DNA from: Morella rubra | Lineage: Eukaryota > Streptophyta > Magnoliopsida > Fagales > Myricaceae | Length of the DNA: 64,000 bases | Assembly (NCBI GenBank): GCA_003952965.2 | Contig: CM025849.1 | Location: forward strand, 14,377,899 to 14,441,898 | Reading direction: 5' to 3' | Part shown: positions 11,392 to 22,762 of the stretch, in pieces | Layout: every line of letters starts with the position of its first letter | Numbering within the stretch: position 1 is the first letter of the stretch | Made by a program: the position numbers and the translations under genes | Notes under the pieces: model-generated | Told to the model about the DNA's origin: nothing | What the model saw: only the letters and a program-made list of their open reading frames with translations | The model's database searches: none

Positions 11392-12140
11392 AGGTTAGGG
11401 TTTTGCTTAGCACCCCTCCAGTTAGATATTTTCCTTTCCTTTTGTCAGCAGTGTTTCAACTGTTTTTGTAAACCTTGGCCTATACTTTTGTAGTCCTCTC
11501 GAAGGACCTTTTTTGTACTAAACCGTGTTCATCATAAGGAAATGATGTATTTCTTCACGTTGTTTCTATTTTACTAGTTTATTAAATTTCTTCCAGCCCA
11601 AATCATTACTAAGATTTTTCCTAAGTAAAGTGCAACTTATTTTGACTTAGTATTTTGAGCGATTTCATCCATTTCGTTCGAATTTCTAAATTGACTTATG
11701 ACCTTTTAAATGTTAAAGTCTTATCTTTAAATAAGAATATTTTTAAAACAAGTCTTCCGCTAAGCGAATTTGAGGGCAATGAGCGATCCTAAGAGTTTTC
11801 ATGCAGTAACCCCCCGATTTTTGTGCATGAGATTCTTATACGCAAGCCGAGGGGGTATGTACTAGTACGGGGCATGAAAATGTAATAGCCTAGACCGTTA
11901 AAACCTCTAGCGCTATCTTATAGTAATATACACATTTTTTAATCGTTAAGCAAGCCGATTCTTCTCAGTGGGAGAATCATTAAGCAACAAGTTTTTCTAA
12001 GTAATATACACGCTCAGGCTCTTTTATTCATATAGTAGTAAAACAAAAGAGAACCAATAGCTTCATATGCACATACTACAAAAAGTACATAAAGAAAACT
12101 ACAGCCAAAGACTAACTATGACAGAATAAACTGGAGAACC

Positions 12141-12335
12141 CTAGTTCTCGTCTTCAAAGTCACTTAGTTCTGATAGGTCAAAATAATTGTTAGAGTTCGG
12201 GGTTATCCACCGATGACCCCGGCCATTAACCAAAATTGCTAAGTCTCTGGTGACCCAAACATAGAATTTCAACTCTAGGATAATCTGACCATGGCTTATA
12301 ACCTTCGTGAACTCTCCTAAGCACACCTCAGACAT
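12141..12335 (-). CDS. LTR-encoded 64-residue acidic microprotein (copy 1 of the family)
   Basis: ATG-to-stop ORF of 64 codons beginning MSEVCLGEFTK and ending in an acidic stretch, SELSDFEDEN. It is collinear, without indels, with the ORF at 35920-36114. By my codon-by-codon count 39 of 64 residues are identical, and 25 of those 39 use a different synonymous codon. That pattern means strong amino-acid conservation over saturated silent sites. A TTTTAG acceptor lies three bases upstream of the ATG, as in the other copy. No membrane segment, signal peptide, zinc or nucleic-acid motif is seen; the core (FYVWVTRDLAIL, GRGHRWITP) looks like a small beta-rich fold. I do not recognise the family and assign no function. 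Confidence 0.65.
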   Translation of the reverse strand: MSEVCLGEFTKVISHGQIILELKFYVWVTRDLAILVNGRGHRWITPNSNNYFDLSELSDFEDEN

Positions 12336-12385
12336 CTACTAAAAGCATTTAACAAATAATGGTGAATCCAAATGACTCAGTAAAG

Positions 12386-13618
12386 CCAGTTGTGAGTCCA
12401 AAAATTAACCCAAGAGGGGGGGGGGGGGTTAATTGGGTTTATCAAAAATTTATCCCTTTTTGATAAAAACTCATATCTGAAAAATATCACTTTGGTTTAG
12501 CAAATAAAACATAGATCTGAATATGTTTAATGACTACCCCAAAGGAAAAATGGTAAATAGTAAAGTGATAATGACCAAGAAGCAATAAATGAAAGCAATA
12601 AGTACGAGAGTAGGGAAGAGAGATAACACTGCTATTTTTAGGTGGTTCAGCCAAGAATTGCTACGTCCACCCCCAAGGCTATTGCCTTCCTTGGGCTTGT
12701 CCACTATAATCCAATAGTGTCTACAACTTAGCTTCTAGGTGCTAAGTAACCGTTACAAAAGTTTTCCCGAGCTCACTCTTCAACTCGTCACAAATCTCAA
12801 AGCCTATCAGATTTTTTCTATCCTCATGGGTAGGCCCAAGTGTATCCCACACTCAAACGTTTCTCAAAGTTTAATGAGATGAATGAATAAACAATAGCTC
12901 TCAAAGCCAAATCAGCAAAAATAAATCTAAATGGCTAAAGATGATGATGATGACAGCAATGGCAGACCAGATCTTCTTGAAAAACATGCAGCCTTTATCT
13001 TTTGCATTTTTCTCTCTCTTTTTGAAAGCTTGGTCAGCAATGATGATGTAGGAAGACGAAAAGTATGTAAAAGTCTCTCTTTCTCTCTCCATAAGGTTCC
13101 CTTTATAGGTCATCAGTCTTGAGGGATCCAGTGGGCCTTTTTGGAATGTTGGAGAGGTGCCCTAAGTGCTACATCATCTTGATTTGCATGCTGAACGTTG
13201 TTTTTTAAAATAGTGCTACCGCAATATGTGCTGACACATATACACTTATGTGTTGACACCTTCATTGAGTCTGGAACTTGCTCGCAAGTGCCTATGGCAT
13301 GTGTCGACACTTCTTTCACCATGTGTCGACACCTTCTTGGCAATGGGAGTTTTTCAGTGCTTTTTGATATCCAATCTTTTTCAATTCAACAAGAAAACTC
13401 CTATAATGAAAAATATCATAATTTAGGTCCAAGCCATGGAGTTTAAATCAAATGTAGGGCATAAATAATTTATAATAAAGTTTAAATATAATTGAGTACT
13501 CTTAATTGAATAGTGGATTGACAACCACATATCCTAAAAATACTCCAAAGCATTTTGTCATTTGTTATCATCAAAATCGAGTTAGATAGCTCAAGATGAA
13601 CCTTGGGCTAACACCAGT
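12386..13618 (-). mobile_element. Sirevirus-type Copia solo LTR with TSD CCAGT
   Basis: The LTR occupies 12391-13613 (1223 bp). In the minus sense it starts TGTTAGCCCAAGG and ends TTTGGACTCACA. It is flanked by perfect 5-bp direct repeats CCAGT (12386-12390 and 13614-13618), proving insertion into the Gypsy-type LTR. There is no internal sequence, so it is a solo LTR. It contains about four palindromic GTGTCGACAC variants (13225-13335) and a G-run (12416-12428). Confidence 0.9.
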
Positions 13619-14323
13619 GGTTAGTAAAATAGATAGTAGATAGCATGAAAAGACATTGAAGAAACTCGTTCATCAATGCAATAATAAAAGGTGAAAATAA
13701 AGGAAAAGACTCATTTCTTTAATAATGATCTTTTCAATTTTCAACCGCCACCTTCCAATCTCACTCCCAGAGTGAATCACTGGGCCAGAGTGATATATGT
13801 AATCTCCATATTGTGCGGCATTACTCACAGAGTAGAATACGGTTCGTATTGTTCGGCATTTCTCCCAGAGTAGAATACAGTATCCTTATAAAGGATCTTT
13901 CCGCGTATGACGGAGCGACCAGGATGCCACAACATGTGGTACATATCCTCCTATGCACAGTACTATCACAACTTCAAAGCATAAGTTAAGTATGCATATC
14001 TCGTGTCAATGCCCATACATATCATACATGATATGCAATACCTTAACAATATCTTAGTTCTTAAACTTCCCTTTCCAAAGTGTAAGTTAAGTGTGCATGT
14101 CTCATGTCAATGCATGTACATATCATACATGATATGCTATACCTTAACCATTTCCCTTGGAAATCAGAAAAACATGAATTGAAAGAAAGTTGTTGTGAAG
14201 GAAAAAACAACACCTCGATTTCATGGTTAACGTGGTTGTCAAGAATGCGCCGAAGCCTCTTGAGGAGCATGTGGAGAAATTGGAGAAGGAGATTCAGTCC
14301 TTCCTGACCGACTTTGATGAGGA

Positions 14324-14902
14324 GCACATTAAAGTTTGTGAAACGTAGGGGAATATGATCGTCGAATCAAAATAGTCCAAAAGTCCTATCTTCGTCAGAT
14401 CTACATGCACATATTTTGTCTAGAGAGAAAATTTCTTAGAGAGAGAAAGTCTCAAAATTAAAAATAAAGTCCTTCCTCTCAAATGAATTTCTGAGCCTTT
14501 TATAATGGCTTGCCCAGAACTGAACTGTGCTAATGCGTGGGATCTTTAGGGATCTCAAATCTTGGCCGTAGGATAGTCATGAAAAACTCTTTTTCATTAA
14601 CTCCCTTATATTCTGTAATCCGAATTTATGGGCTTCTACAAATTGTGATCATGTCCATTAACATATCACAATTGACCCCTGAGATAATGAGATTATTTTT
14701 GTGAAATCCTTTTTGCTAACAATTATATGCTTATTTATCCTTCCACCATACTATATTCCACATGAGCAATAGGATCGGAATAATATCACTGATAAAATCC
14801 GTAGCTCATATAATTCTTAATTCTCAGTATGTATCTAGTTGGACTCTCAAAAGTTTCTAAAAAATTATTTTCAAAAATAATTATTTAATATACATATTAT
14901 AT

Positions 14903-14957
<55 letters not shown>

Positions 14958-15674
14958 CGTGAAAAATATTTTTTCACAAAACCTCACTACGCAGTGATTT
15001 TATTTGAGTCCAAACAATCTACAACCATAATGAATATACTGCCTTATCAAGAGATTGGTGGATTCTATATTGAGCAATTATACAAATTCACTTACTATGC
15101 ACAAGGCTCAACATTATCTAAATATTTGATCTGCGAAGATCATCACCAAATGACTCAGTCAAAGCACAAGCACATAACAAGTAAACCTGCATAACTCTCT
15201 TAGGTCTAAGGACAACATAAGCTAATTGTGTTGAATACCATTCTTTACATCAGTGATCGTTTCCATAAGGTATTCATATTTGATCTGTTTAGTGCATGTA
15301 CTCTTACATTGCACCCACTCATCTGCTTAAGTCACCACCTCAATGACGGAGTCCATCATTCTATCTTATAGAGGCACAACGAGCGTAGATCTATTTGTAC
15401 ATTTTCATGTATCATAATCTAGAACAAAGTGAGTTAACAAAGATCCGAAAAATCATACTCCCCGCCTCCGATTCATTAATCATTGGCTTGACTTTTCTAC
15501 AATGTTGCTCAACAGTATGACATCTAATGTCATCGTAAACATGACATCTTATATCATTGCATGTACCCAAAATAATAATATACAAGTGATCAATTAATAA
15601 CAATAATCATAACAACAATTATCTCATAATCATTCAAAATTGTTTGGTTTTGAGGGCAAACATCTAACAGCACA
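14324..15674 (-). mobile_element. 1.34-kb LTR-like insertion with TSD GCACA
   Basis: The insert is 14329-15669, flanked by GCACA (14324-14328 and 15670-15674). In the minus sense it begins TGTTAGATGTTTGCC, as a Copia LTR would, but ends CAAACTTTAA rather than CA. It has no ORF over 66 codons. An (AT)n tract lies at 14909-14954. The best reading is a solo LTR, perhaps with a mutated end; other insertion classes are not excluded. Confidence 0.6.
14909..14954. repeat. (AT)n microsatellite
   Basis: About 23 AT units inside the insertion at 14329-15669. Confidence 0.9.
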
Positions 15675-15799
15675 AAGATGCACTGCTTTGTAATGAGACG
15701 GTTATTGCTCACATGAAGGTGATACAAAAGACCCTCGAGGAGTTTAGGTCAAGGGCAGATTTTGTAACAGTTGTGACGTCTTTTGGTGATGATCTTTAG

Positions 15800-16439
15800 A
15801 TTTTTAGTTTTTACAATGGATTTTGTGTTTTTATTTGCGTATTTGGGACATCATGTTTATATTTTGGATATGCACTGATTTTTATTATAGTTTATGAGTT
15901 CGTTTTGTTTTTTTATATTTTTTCGACATTTAGATACATAAATTGACTGAAATACCCTTTCGATGACAAAATTACCATTATTGCAAAGTTAAATAGTTAA
16001 ATAAAATACGTATTTAAATAAAATCTAAGTACATTATATATATATATATAAACAATTAATAATGGTCCATCAAATAAGTAATATAAGAATTTAAATAAAA
16101 TCTAAGTACAAATTTACATAAACAATTAATAGCGATTGATCAAATAAAAATTATAAGAATATATATAAAATCTAAGTATATATATCTAAGTACAGATATG
16201 TTGTTAAATAAAATTAAATAACGATTGACTATGGAAAACATGTTTAGGTTGTTCATGTTATATCATAGATACATAGTCAAAGAGTTATTAGCATGAGGCA
16301 TGTATTAAGATAGCATCATAAATAAAAAAAATATATATCATAATTCAGTCATTTTTTTAGTTTATAAATTGTTTTTTTAATAATTAAGATAACAGATCGA
16401 TGGTCACACAAGAGATCGATGGATGCTACATGTGTGAAG
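15800..16439. other. AT-rich non-coding stretch with tandem repeat
   Basis: No coding signal. At 16020-16200 a unit of roughly 70-75 bp containing AAATAAAATCTAAGTAC and AAACAATTAATA is repeated about 2.5 times, with a short TA run. It separates the split ORF from the truncated 5' LTR of element A. Confidence 0.6.
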
Positions 16440-17320
16440 CACAATGTCAACACATGAGAAGATAGTGTCGAAAACTGGTGAAGGAAGTGTTGACATATGC
16501 CACAGGCACCTGCGAGTCATTTTCAGGCTTGAAGAAGGTGTCGACATATAGGCATATATGTGTTGACACATGTTGTTGGAATGCTATTTTTAAAACGATG
16601 ACTCAACATTGATTTTCAGATGTAGTGGCACTTAAGGCACCTCTCCAACATTCTAAAAAGGCCCTTGGGACCCCCCCAAGACTAAAGACCTATAAAAACA
16701 ACATTATGGAGAGAGAAAAGGTACCTTTTGCATCTCTTGCATCATCAATCTTGACCTAGCCTCCAAAGAGAGAGAAAAGAGCAAAAGAACAAAGCTACAC
16801 GTTTCCCAAGAGATCTACTACTGTCTTGCTACCATCACTGTTAGATCTTGTCTTCTAGCCCTCTATTAAGCTTTATATTTGCTGATCTAGCTTTTAGAGC
16901 TATTCTTTATCATGCCTATCATTAAACCTTTAAAAAACTTTTAAGTGTGGGATACACTTGGCCTACCCGTGAGGATAGAAGAAGTCTCATAGGCTCTGAG
17001 ATTTGTGGTTTGATTTGAAGAGTGAGCTCGGGAAAACTCTTGTAACGGTTACTTAGCACTCGAAAGCTAAGTTGTGAACACTATTGGATCATAGTGGAGA
17101 AGCCCAAGGAAGGCAATAGCCTTGGGGGTGGACGTAGGCAAGTCTTGGCCGAACCACCTAAAAATCACGGTGTTATCTCTCTTACTTTATTGCTATCATT
17201 TATTGTTCTTCGTTTATTATTGCATTAAGCATTTTTCGGATCTACGTTTTTAGCTGAAAAAAGTCTAATATTTTGTTAAACCCAATTCACCCCCCTCTTG
17301 GGTTGTTATTTGGACTCACA
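16440..17320 (+). repeat. 5'-truncated LTR of element A
   Basis: Matches the 3' two thirds of the solo LTR at 12391-13613: palindromes such as GTGTTGACACA (16430-16570), a TATAAAAACA-like promoter at 16691, the GGAAGGCAATAGCCTTGGGG segment (17107) and the end TTTGGACTCACA at 17320. Confidence 0.8.
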
Positions 17321-17321
17321 A

Positions 17322-17334
17322 TGGGTATCAGAGC
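17322..17334 (+). promoter_or_regulatory. Primer-binding site (initiator tRNA-Met type)
   Basis: TGGGTATCAGAGC begins one base after the LTR terminal CA. The usual plant Copia PBS is TGGTATCAGAGC, complementary to the 3' end of tRNA-iMet; this copy has one extra G. Confidence 0.8.
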
Positions 17335-17354
17335 TGAGGTTTAATATCTTACTA

Positions 17355-18420
17355 ATGACTACTCTTGTTAGCTCTTCGTTGTCTGAAGGTCAATCCACTG
17401 ACAGTCCTCCTTTATTCAATGGAACTTGCTACAACTATTGGGAGGTGAGGATGAAGATTTATATTCAAGCCATGGACTATGAGCTTTGGAGAATCATTAC
17501 TCACGATCCAAGGCTTCCAAAAGATGATGCTAGCTCGCATAAAGAGGAAAAGGATTGGGATGATGCTGATCTTAAGCTTATATCTTTAAATTCTAAAGCT
17601 ATGAATGTTTTATATTGTGCTCTTGATGCTAATGAATTTAACTGTGTTTTGGTTGTGAAACTGCTAAGAAAATATGGAAAAAATTGTTAGTTACTCATGA
17701 AGGTACAAATTAGGTTAAGGAGAACAAGATTAGTATGCTTGTGCATAGCTATGAATTGTTTAAGATGAAATCTGATGAATCTATCTCTATCATGTTTACT
17801 CGCTTTACCGATATTATAAATGAATTGAAATCTTTTGTGGAAATGGTGATAAAAATTCTCGGGTTTCTTCCTAAGGCTTGGGAACCTAAAGTTACAACTA
17901 TTCAGGAAGCCAACGATTTAACAAGATTGTCTTCTGGATGAGCTTATGGGATCTCTCATGACCCACGAGATGAACCAAGTAAAAGGAGACAAAATCGAAG
18001 GAAAAGCAAAAAAGGAATAGCCTTAAAAGCATCATACTCTAGTAGTGAAGAATCTTCTGATGATGAACAGATGACCTTGTTTACAAAAAAGTTCAAGAAA
18101 TTCTTTAGAAAGAAACAATGAGACAAGAGGTACCCAATGAAGAACAACTTCAAGGAAGATAGCAGCAAAAACAATGAGACTATTTGCTTTGGATGCAAAA
18201 AGCCTGGTCATATGTAATTTGAATGCCCCAACATAGAACCGTACAAGAAGTCAAGAGACTTCAAGGATAAGAAGAAAGCCTTCTTAGCCGTATGTGGAGA
18301 ATCAGACAAGAGTGAAAGCGACAGTAAAGTAGAGGAAGGTGCAAACCTTTGTTTGATGGCAAATGATAGCGAGGATGAGGTACAATCTTCACTTACTCAA
18401 TGCTTTTCAATTGATTAATT
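17355..18420 (+). pseudogene. Element A gag remnant
   Basis: Starts at ATG 17355. The early part has the Copia gag signature PPLFNGTCYNYWEVRMKIY (UBN2-type capsid region), interrupted by a frameshift near 17650 and stops near 17940. A CCHC zinc knuckle is visible at about 18187-18225 (CFGCKKPGHM, then a stop where a conserved residue should be). It would normally form the particle that packages element RNA; this copy cannot make an intact product. Confidence 0.75.
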
Positions 18421-18588
18421 GCAAGATGCATTTGATGAACAACACCTTGAACTAAAAAGAATTTTTTCAAAATATTGTTCTCTCAAAAAGAATTTTGAAA
18501 ATATTACTAAATAGAATGATACTTTGAAGAGTCAAGTTGTATCTCTTAGAGATGATCTTGCAGGATCACAGAAGAAAATGGAAAACAA

Positions 18589-19480
18589 TTGCAAAGTAAG
18601 ACAAGTCTTTTGATTGTTGAAAGTGACACTTTGAAAATGAAAGTTGATTCTCTTACAAATGATCTTGCAAAGTTCACTCAAGGTAAGAAGAACCTTAACA
18701 TTCTTCTTGATACTCAAAGATGTTGCTTCAACAAAAGTGGCATTGGATATGATTCTTTCAATAATCAAAAATCTTATTCTTATATGATTAGAAAATCGTC
18801 TCCATCATTTAAATTGTGCAACTTTTGTGGTAAATCTAGACATATTTCACACACTTGTCCAACTAGAAAGAAAGCTTCTAGGGGTATTAAATTTGTTTGG
18901 ATTCCTAAGGACAAGGTGAAAGAAACCGTTTCTAAAACCAAAGGACCCAAAATGATTTGGTACCAAAAATCAAGCAATGACTTTTCTTTTGAAGGAGGGC
19001 TTGAAGACAATCGAAGTCAAGGAACATTGGGTTCTTGTTAGTGGATGCTCCAAGCACATGATAGGGATAAGAGTTGGTTCAAATCTCTTAGCCCAAAAGA
19101 AAATGGATCGGTTACTTTTGGTGATGAATGTATATTTCTTCATTATTCTATTTCCAGTAAAGTTTATCGCACTTTTAATAAGAGAACTTTGGTTGTTGAG
19201 GAATCTATTCATGTGGTATTTGATGAATATAATGTTTTTATGAAAAGAGATGACGATGAGATTGTAGATCTTGATAAAGAAGTTGAGAAACCAGCTACAA
19301 GTGAAGAAATGAAGTTTCTCATCCATAAGAGAAAGATGTACGAGATCTTGAAGAAGAAGCACCTCAAAGCAACAATGATCTACCAAAGGCTTGGAAGTTT
19401 GTCAGAAATCATCCTATTGATCAAGTCATTGGAAATGTGTAAGAACTTGCTCTTCTTTTAACTGAGCTAGTAATTTTGTC
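18589..19480 (+). pseudogene. Element A second zinc knuckle, protease remnant and integrase tail
   Basis: 18589-19041 reads through a Cys-rich motif CNFCGKSRHISHTC to the protease site, where the expected DSGCS is VSGCS, so the catalytic Asp is replaced. After KSWFKSLSPKENGSVTFGDE the sequence jumps to the tail that follows the integrase (KVYRTFNKRTLVVEESIHVVFDE). The pre-integrase domain and integrase core are therefore deleted. Comparison with element B, which retains the QQNGVVERKN integrase motif, supports this. Confidence 0.75.
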
Positions 19481-20340
19481 TTACTTTCTCAAATTGAGAC
19501 AAAGAATATTTATGAGGCAAAAGATGATGAAAGTTGGATCCATGCTATGGAGGATGAACTAAAACAATTTGAGAAAAATCAGTATGACATCTAGTTCCTA
19601 GACCTGATGATCATCCAATTATTGGTACTAAATGGGCTTTTCGAAATAAAAAGGATGAATCTAAGGTTGTGGTAAGGAATAAAGCAAGGTTGGTAGCCTA
19701 AGTTTATAATCAAGAGGAGGGAATTGATTTTGATGAGACCTTCGCACCTGTTGCTAGATTAGACTCTATTCGCATTTTGCTTGGCTTTACATGTTTTAAA
19801 GATTTTAAATTATTTCAAATGGATGTGAAATGTTGCATTTCTTAATAGTTATCTTCCTGAGGAAGTGTGTGTAGAACAACCTCTTGGATTTGAAGATGAA
19901 AAGCTACCACACCATGTGTTCAAGCTCACAAAAGCATTATATGGCTTGAAGCAAGCACCTCGGGCATGGTATGAACGATTAAGTTCTTCCTTATTGAAAA
20001 TGGATTTTCACAGGTATTATCGATACCACTCTCTTTACTAAGGAAAAGGAAAATGAATTGCTTATCGTTCAAATATATGTTGATGATATCATATTTGGTT
20101 CTACTAATGAGTCTCTTTGTGAAGAATTTTCCAAAGTCATGAAAGGTGAATTTGTGATGAGTCTCATGGGACAGTTAAATTACTTTCTCAGACTTCAAAT
20201 CAAAGAAAATCATGAAGGCATCTTCCTAAGCCAAGCAAAATACACAAGAGACCTACTCAAAAGATTGGAATGGACAACTCAAAACCGATGGGTATACCAA
20301 TGAGTCCATCAACCAAAATGAAAAAGGATGAAAAAGGTAA
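19480..20340 (+). pseudogene. Element A reverse transcriptase remnant
   Basis: Recognisable blocks in shifting frames: WIHAMEDEL, the [19 protein letters not shown] block, [25 protein letters not shown] (19937) and the catalytic QIYVDDIIFGSTNESLC (20070). Stops and at least two frameshifts show it is dead. Confidence 0.82.
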
Positions 20341-20367
20341 AGACATTGACCAAACAAAGTTTGAGGT

Positions 20368-20985
20368 ATGATTGGATCTTTACTTTACCTTATTGCGAGT
20401 AGACCTGATATCATGTTTAGTGTGTGCATGTGTGCGAGATTTCAGTCTTGCCCTAAGGAGTCTTATCTCCTTATGGTTAAGAGGATATTTCAAAACCTTG
20501 TTGGCATACAAGATCTTCATTTGTTTGATCCAAAGAGTGTTGATTTTAATTTGCAAGGATACTCGGATGTTGATTATGCCGGTTGCAAAATTGATAGAAA
20601 AAGCACTAGTGATGTGTGTCAGTTTCTTGGCCCATCTCTAGTGTCTCGATTTTGTAAGAAATAAAATTCTATGGCTTTATCATCCACAGAGGCCAAGTAT
20701 ATTGCGGTTGGTAACTATAGCACACAAGTATTGTGGATGAAACAACAATGAAAGATTTTAATCTTCATTTTTCTCTCATCCCAATTAAGTGTGATAATAC
20801 GAATGCCATAATCCTTTCTAAAAACCCCATTCAACACTCTAGGACTAAGCATCTCAAGATCAAACATCATTTTCTTTGTGATCTTGCTTAAAAGGGTGAC
20901 ATTATACTTGACTTTGTAAGCACAGATCTTCAACTTGCTGATATATTCACGAAACCTCTAAATGACGATCGTTTCCCCTCTGAAT
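20368..20985 (+). pseudogene. Element A RNase H remnant
   Basis: 20368-20664 reads MIGSLLYLIASRPDIMFSV, then GYSDVDYAGCKIDRKST. The catalytic Asp block continues past a stop at 20662 into STEAKYIAVG and the terminal LADIFTKPL near 20935. It is the same domain as the 221-codon ORF of element B at 33383-32718, which is still open. Confidence 0.82.
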
Positions 20986-21565
20986 GATATTATTCATATA
21001 AATTGTTTGTGTTATCATTCGTGTGTTGCTTGGATAATTTTTGAGGTGATAATATATTTTTCGCTTAATATGATTGCATCATATATTTTCTGATGAAAAC
21101 ATGTTGGTTTACACACTTGAATGTCATGTGTCAGCACTTGAGTTCACAAGTGTCAACACTTCTGGACTTGCTTGACTATTTTCTCTGGAATATGTATGTC
21201 TCGACGCTATTTAACCATGTGTTGACACATTGGTTGTTCCGGTAGAAGTCTGTTAAGCAAGTGTTGACATATGTTTTTATATGTGTCGACACATAGTCCT
21301 GTGCATATGCAATGTGTCAACACATGTTTCAATTGGAAAATTTTTTAAAATGTTGATTCAAAATCACCTGTGCCCTAAACCACATCTCTCCCTCATTTTC
21401 AAAATCACCTGTGCCCTAACCTCTCACATTGCACCTCCCCTTGCCACCACATCTCTTCCTCTCCAACGAATCTGCCCTAACCTTCACCAAATCCCCTCTG
21501 CTCCACCATAGACCGACAAATCCTTTCCCTCTCCTCCACAGGAAACCCTAGCCACTACATTTGAG
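20986..21565 (+). other. Pol-to-ORF3 spacer with palindrome cluster
   Basis: At 21115-21320 six or seven variants of TGTGTCGACACA (with T/C or A/G changes at the CpG) recur every 25-45 bp. They are the same palindrome seen in this family's LTRs. The rest is C-rich and holds no supported gene. Confidence 0.6.
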
Positions 21566-22762
21566 ATGTCCAGTGGAAGAAGAAAGAGAGTTTACGACCA
21601 TGGAGCAACTTCTAGGCCGAGGAAGAGAGTTCGAATGGATGGGGACTCCACAACACCTTCTGAAGTTCCAATCTTTCGCATAGGGATTCACCAACAACGG
21701 TTTAATAGAGATTTTCGTCACCACAAGGTAACTTTTGGTAGATAGGTACTATTTTCTTGGTTTACAAAGAATGGGTTTGATTTTCTGAGAGATGCTTGAC
21801 GACCAGGGGTGGTCTAATTTTGTTGGGTTGAGATGTGAGAGTTTCCCTTATTTGGTAAAGCAATCATATGCCAATTTTGGATTTACCATCTTTGAGGTAG
21901 TCTCGAGTCTGGTAAAAGGTAAAGAACTGGATTTGTCAGTTAATGCCTTGAATTATGTAGCCCTTTCCCCCAATTCTGGGGTGAAATTCTTTGAATCTTA
22001 TACTTGGGCTAGATAATCTGATGTGGAGCCCATTGATATTTTTCGGGTTATTTTAGATGAATCGTGTCTGGATAGAATTGTGATGCCGGTAGCCAGTGAT
22101 TTGAATGTGTATAGGAGATTATTGCATCACATGGTGTGTAACATCATACTTCCCAGGACGGAAAAATTTTAGTATGTTACTTTCCTTGATTTGTTTGTGA
22201 TGCACTGCTTGATTACAAGGCGCCAAATGAATCTTGGCCACCTCTTGTTGAATCACATGAAGGCTATGTATGAGAAGAAGAGGCAAGGATTGCCTTATGG
22301 TATGTTATTCTCCCAGATTTTTGAGTTGCATGAGGTTAAGATCAATGAGGAAGAACATGAAAGCCTAAAGCCTCCAAGGAATACAATCAAAAGACTTTGA
22401 GGCTCAAGGGATTTGTTCAGAATCAAGACGGTGAATGGATGTAGAAAGGAGTGGCTACTCCTTCTTAGGAAATTCAAGAAGAGGAAGAAGCTGAAGAAAA
22501 GGATCTAGAGGAAATAGAACCAGTGGCAGAGGATATATCAGATGGCTGTACTCCAGTTGCAGGTTCTCCACGTACTCCTGCTCCAGGATGTTCAACTACT
22601 TCAGGGTCACATGAGACTAGGCTTGCCCAGGCTTGCCCTCCTGGAAGACTCAATTACAGATCTCATGGATCAGATGCATTCCTAGCATACGAACAAGTGG
22701 ATGGGTTTTGAGGCGATCGAATCCTTTCTGCAGTCTCACACTATTGATTTGGAGATCATCAT
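21566..22762 (+). pseudogene. Element A third ORF (Sirevirus envelope-like / putative plant transposon protein)
   Basis: Begins MSSGRRKRVYDHG at 21566. It continues through GWSNFVGLRCESFPYLVKQSY, FFESYTW, CNIILPR, FVMHCLITRRQMN and LPYGMLFSQIFELHEV, with several stops and frameshifts. Its last residues (IDLEII) are cut by element B's LTR at 22763. The family is shared by Sireviruses and Athila-type elements; its function is not established. Basic N-terminus; no convincing transmembrane segment is visible in this copy. Confidence 0.75.

Larger units (their letters stand above)
8530..11880 (+). mobile_element. Ty3/Gypsy-type LTR (solo or truncated)
   Basis: Begins TGTGATGCCCC and ends near the matching GGGGCAT at about 11870. 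This start/end pairing is common in plant Gypsy (Tekay/Del-like) LTRs. Inside, in the plus sense, come a TATAAAA box (8977-8983), a purine-rich leader (9288-9470), a splice donor AGAG|GTAAG (9475/9476), a GGACTCACC motif (11176), an acceptor TTTGGGCAG (ends 11225) and a short broken ORF. At about 3.35 kb it is long for an LTR, and no TSD could be matched, so the exact ends are uncertain. No internal domain flanks it. Confidence 0.6.
11881..14216 (-). mobile_element. Gypsy-type LTR carrying the 64-aa ORF, 5'-truncated and interrupted
   Basis: In the minus sense this is the 3' part of the same LTR family as 33875-36346. It ends ...CTATTACA at 11881 and has a poly(A) signal AATAAA (12028-12023), the 64-codon ORF, CACTCTGGGAG motifs (13760-13880) and two tandem copies of a CATGCATACTTAAC-containing unit (13975-14158). 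Similarity stops at about 14216, before the leader and TATA box. A Sirevirus solo LTR (12391-13613) interrupts it. Confidence 0.7.
14223..15799 (+). pseudogene. Unidentified charged, helical ORF split by an insertion
   Basis: An ORF begins with ATG at 14223 (MVNVVVKNAPKPLEEHVEK) and is broken inside a Glu/Lys-rich helical segment. Its continuation begins after 15674, in the frame expected once the 1341-bp insertion and one 5-bp TSD copy are ignored, and ends at TAG 15797-15799 (TSFGDDL). The intact form would be a 76-residue coiled-coil-like protein fragment. I do not recognise it. It could be a captured host exon or part of a retroelement gag. Following sequence is AT-rich and non-coding. 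Confidence 0.6.
16440..22762 (+). mobile_element. Sirevirus-type Copia element A (decayed)
   Basis: Order on the plus strand: truncated 5' LTR (about 16440-17320), tRNA-iMet-type PBS (17322-17334), gag, protease remnant, integrase tail, RT, RNase H, spacer with palindromes, and a third envelope-like ORF. A third ORF after RNase H is the defining layout of Sireviruses. The first ~350 bp of the LTR are missing. The 3' end is lost because element B inserted in the third ORF at 22762/22763. Confidence 0.85.
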
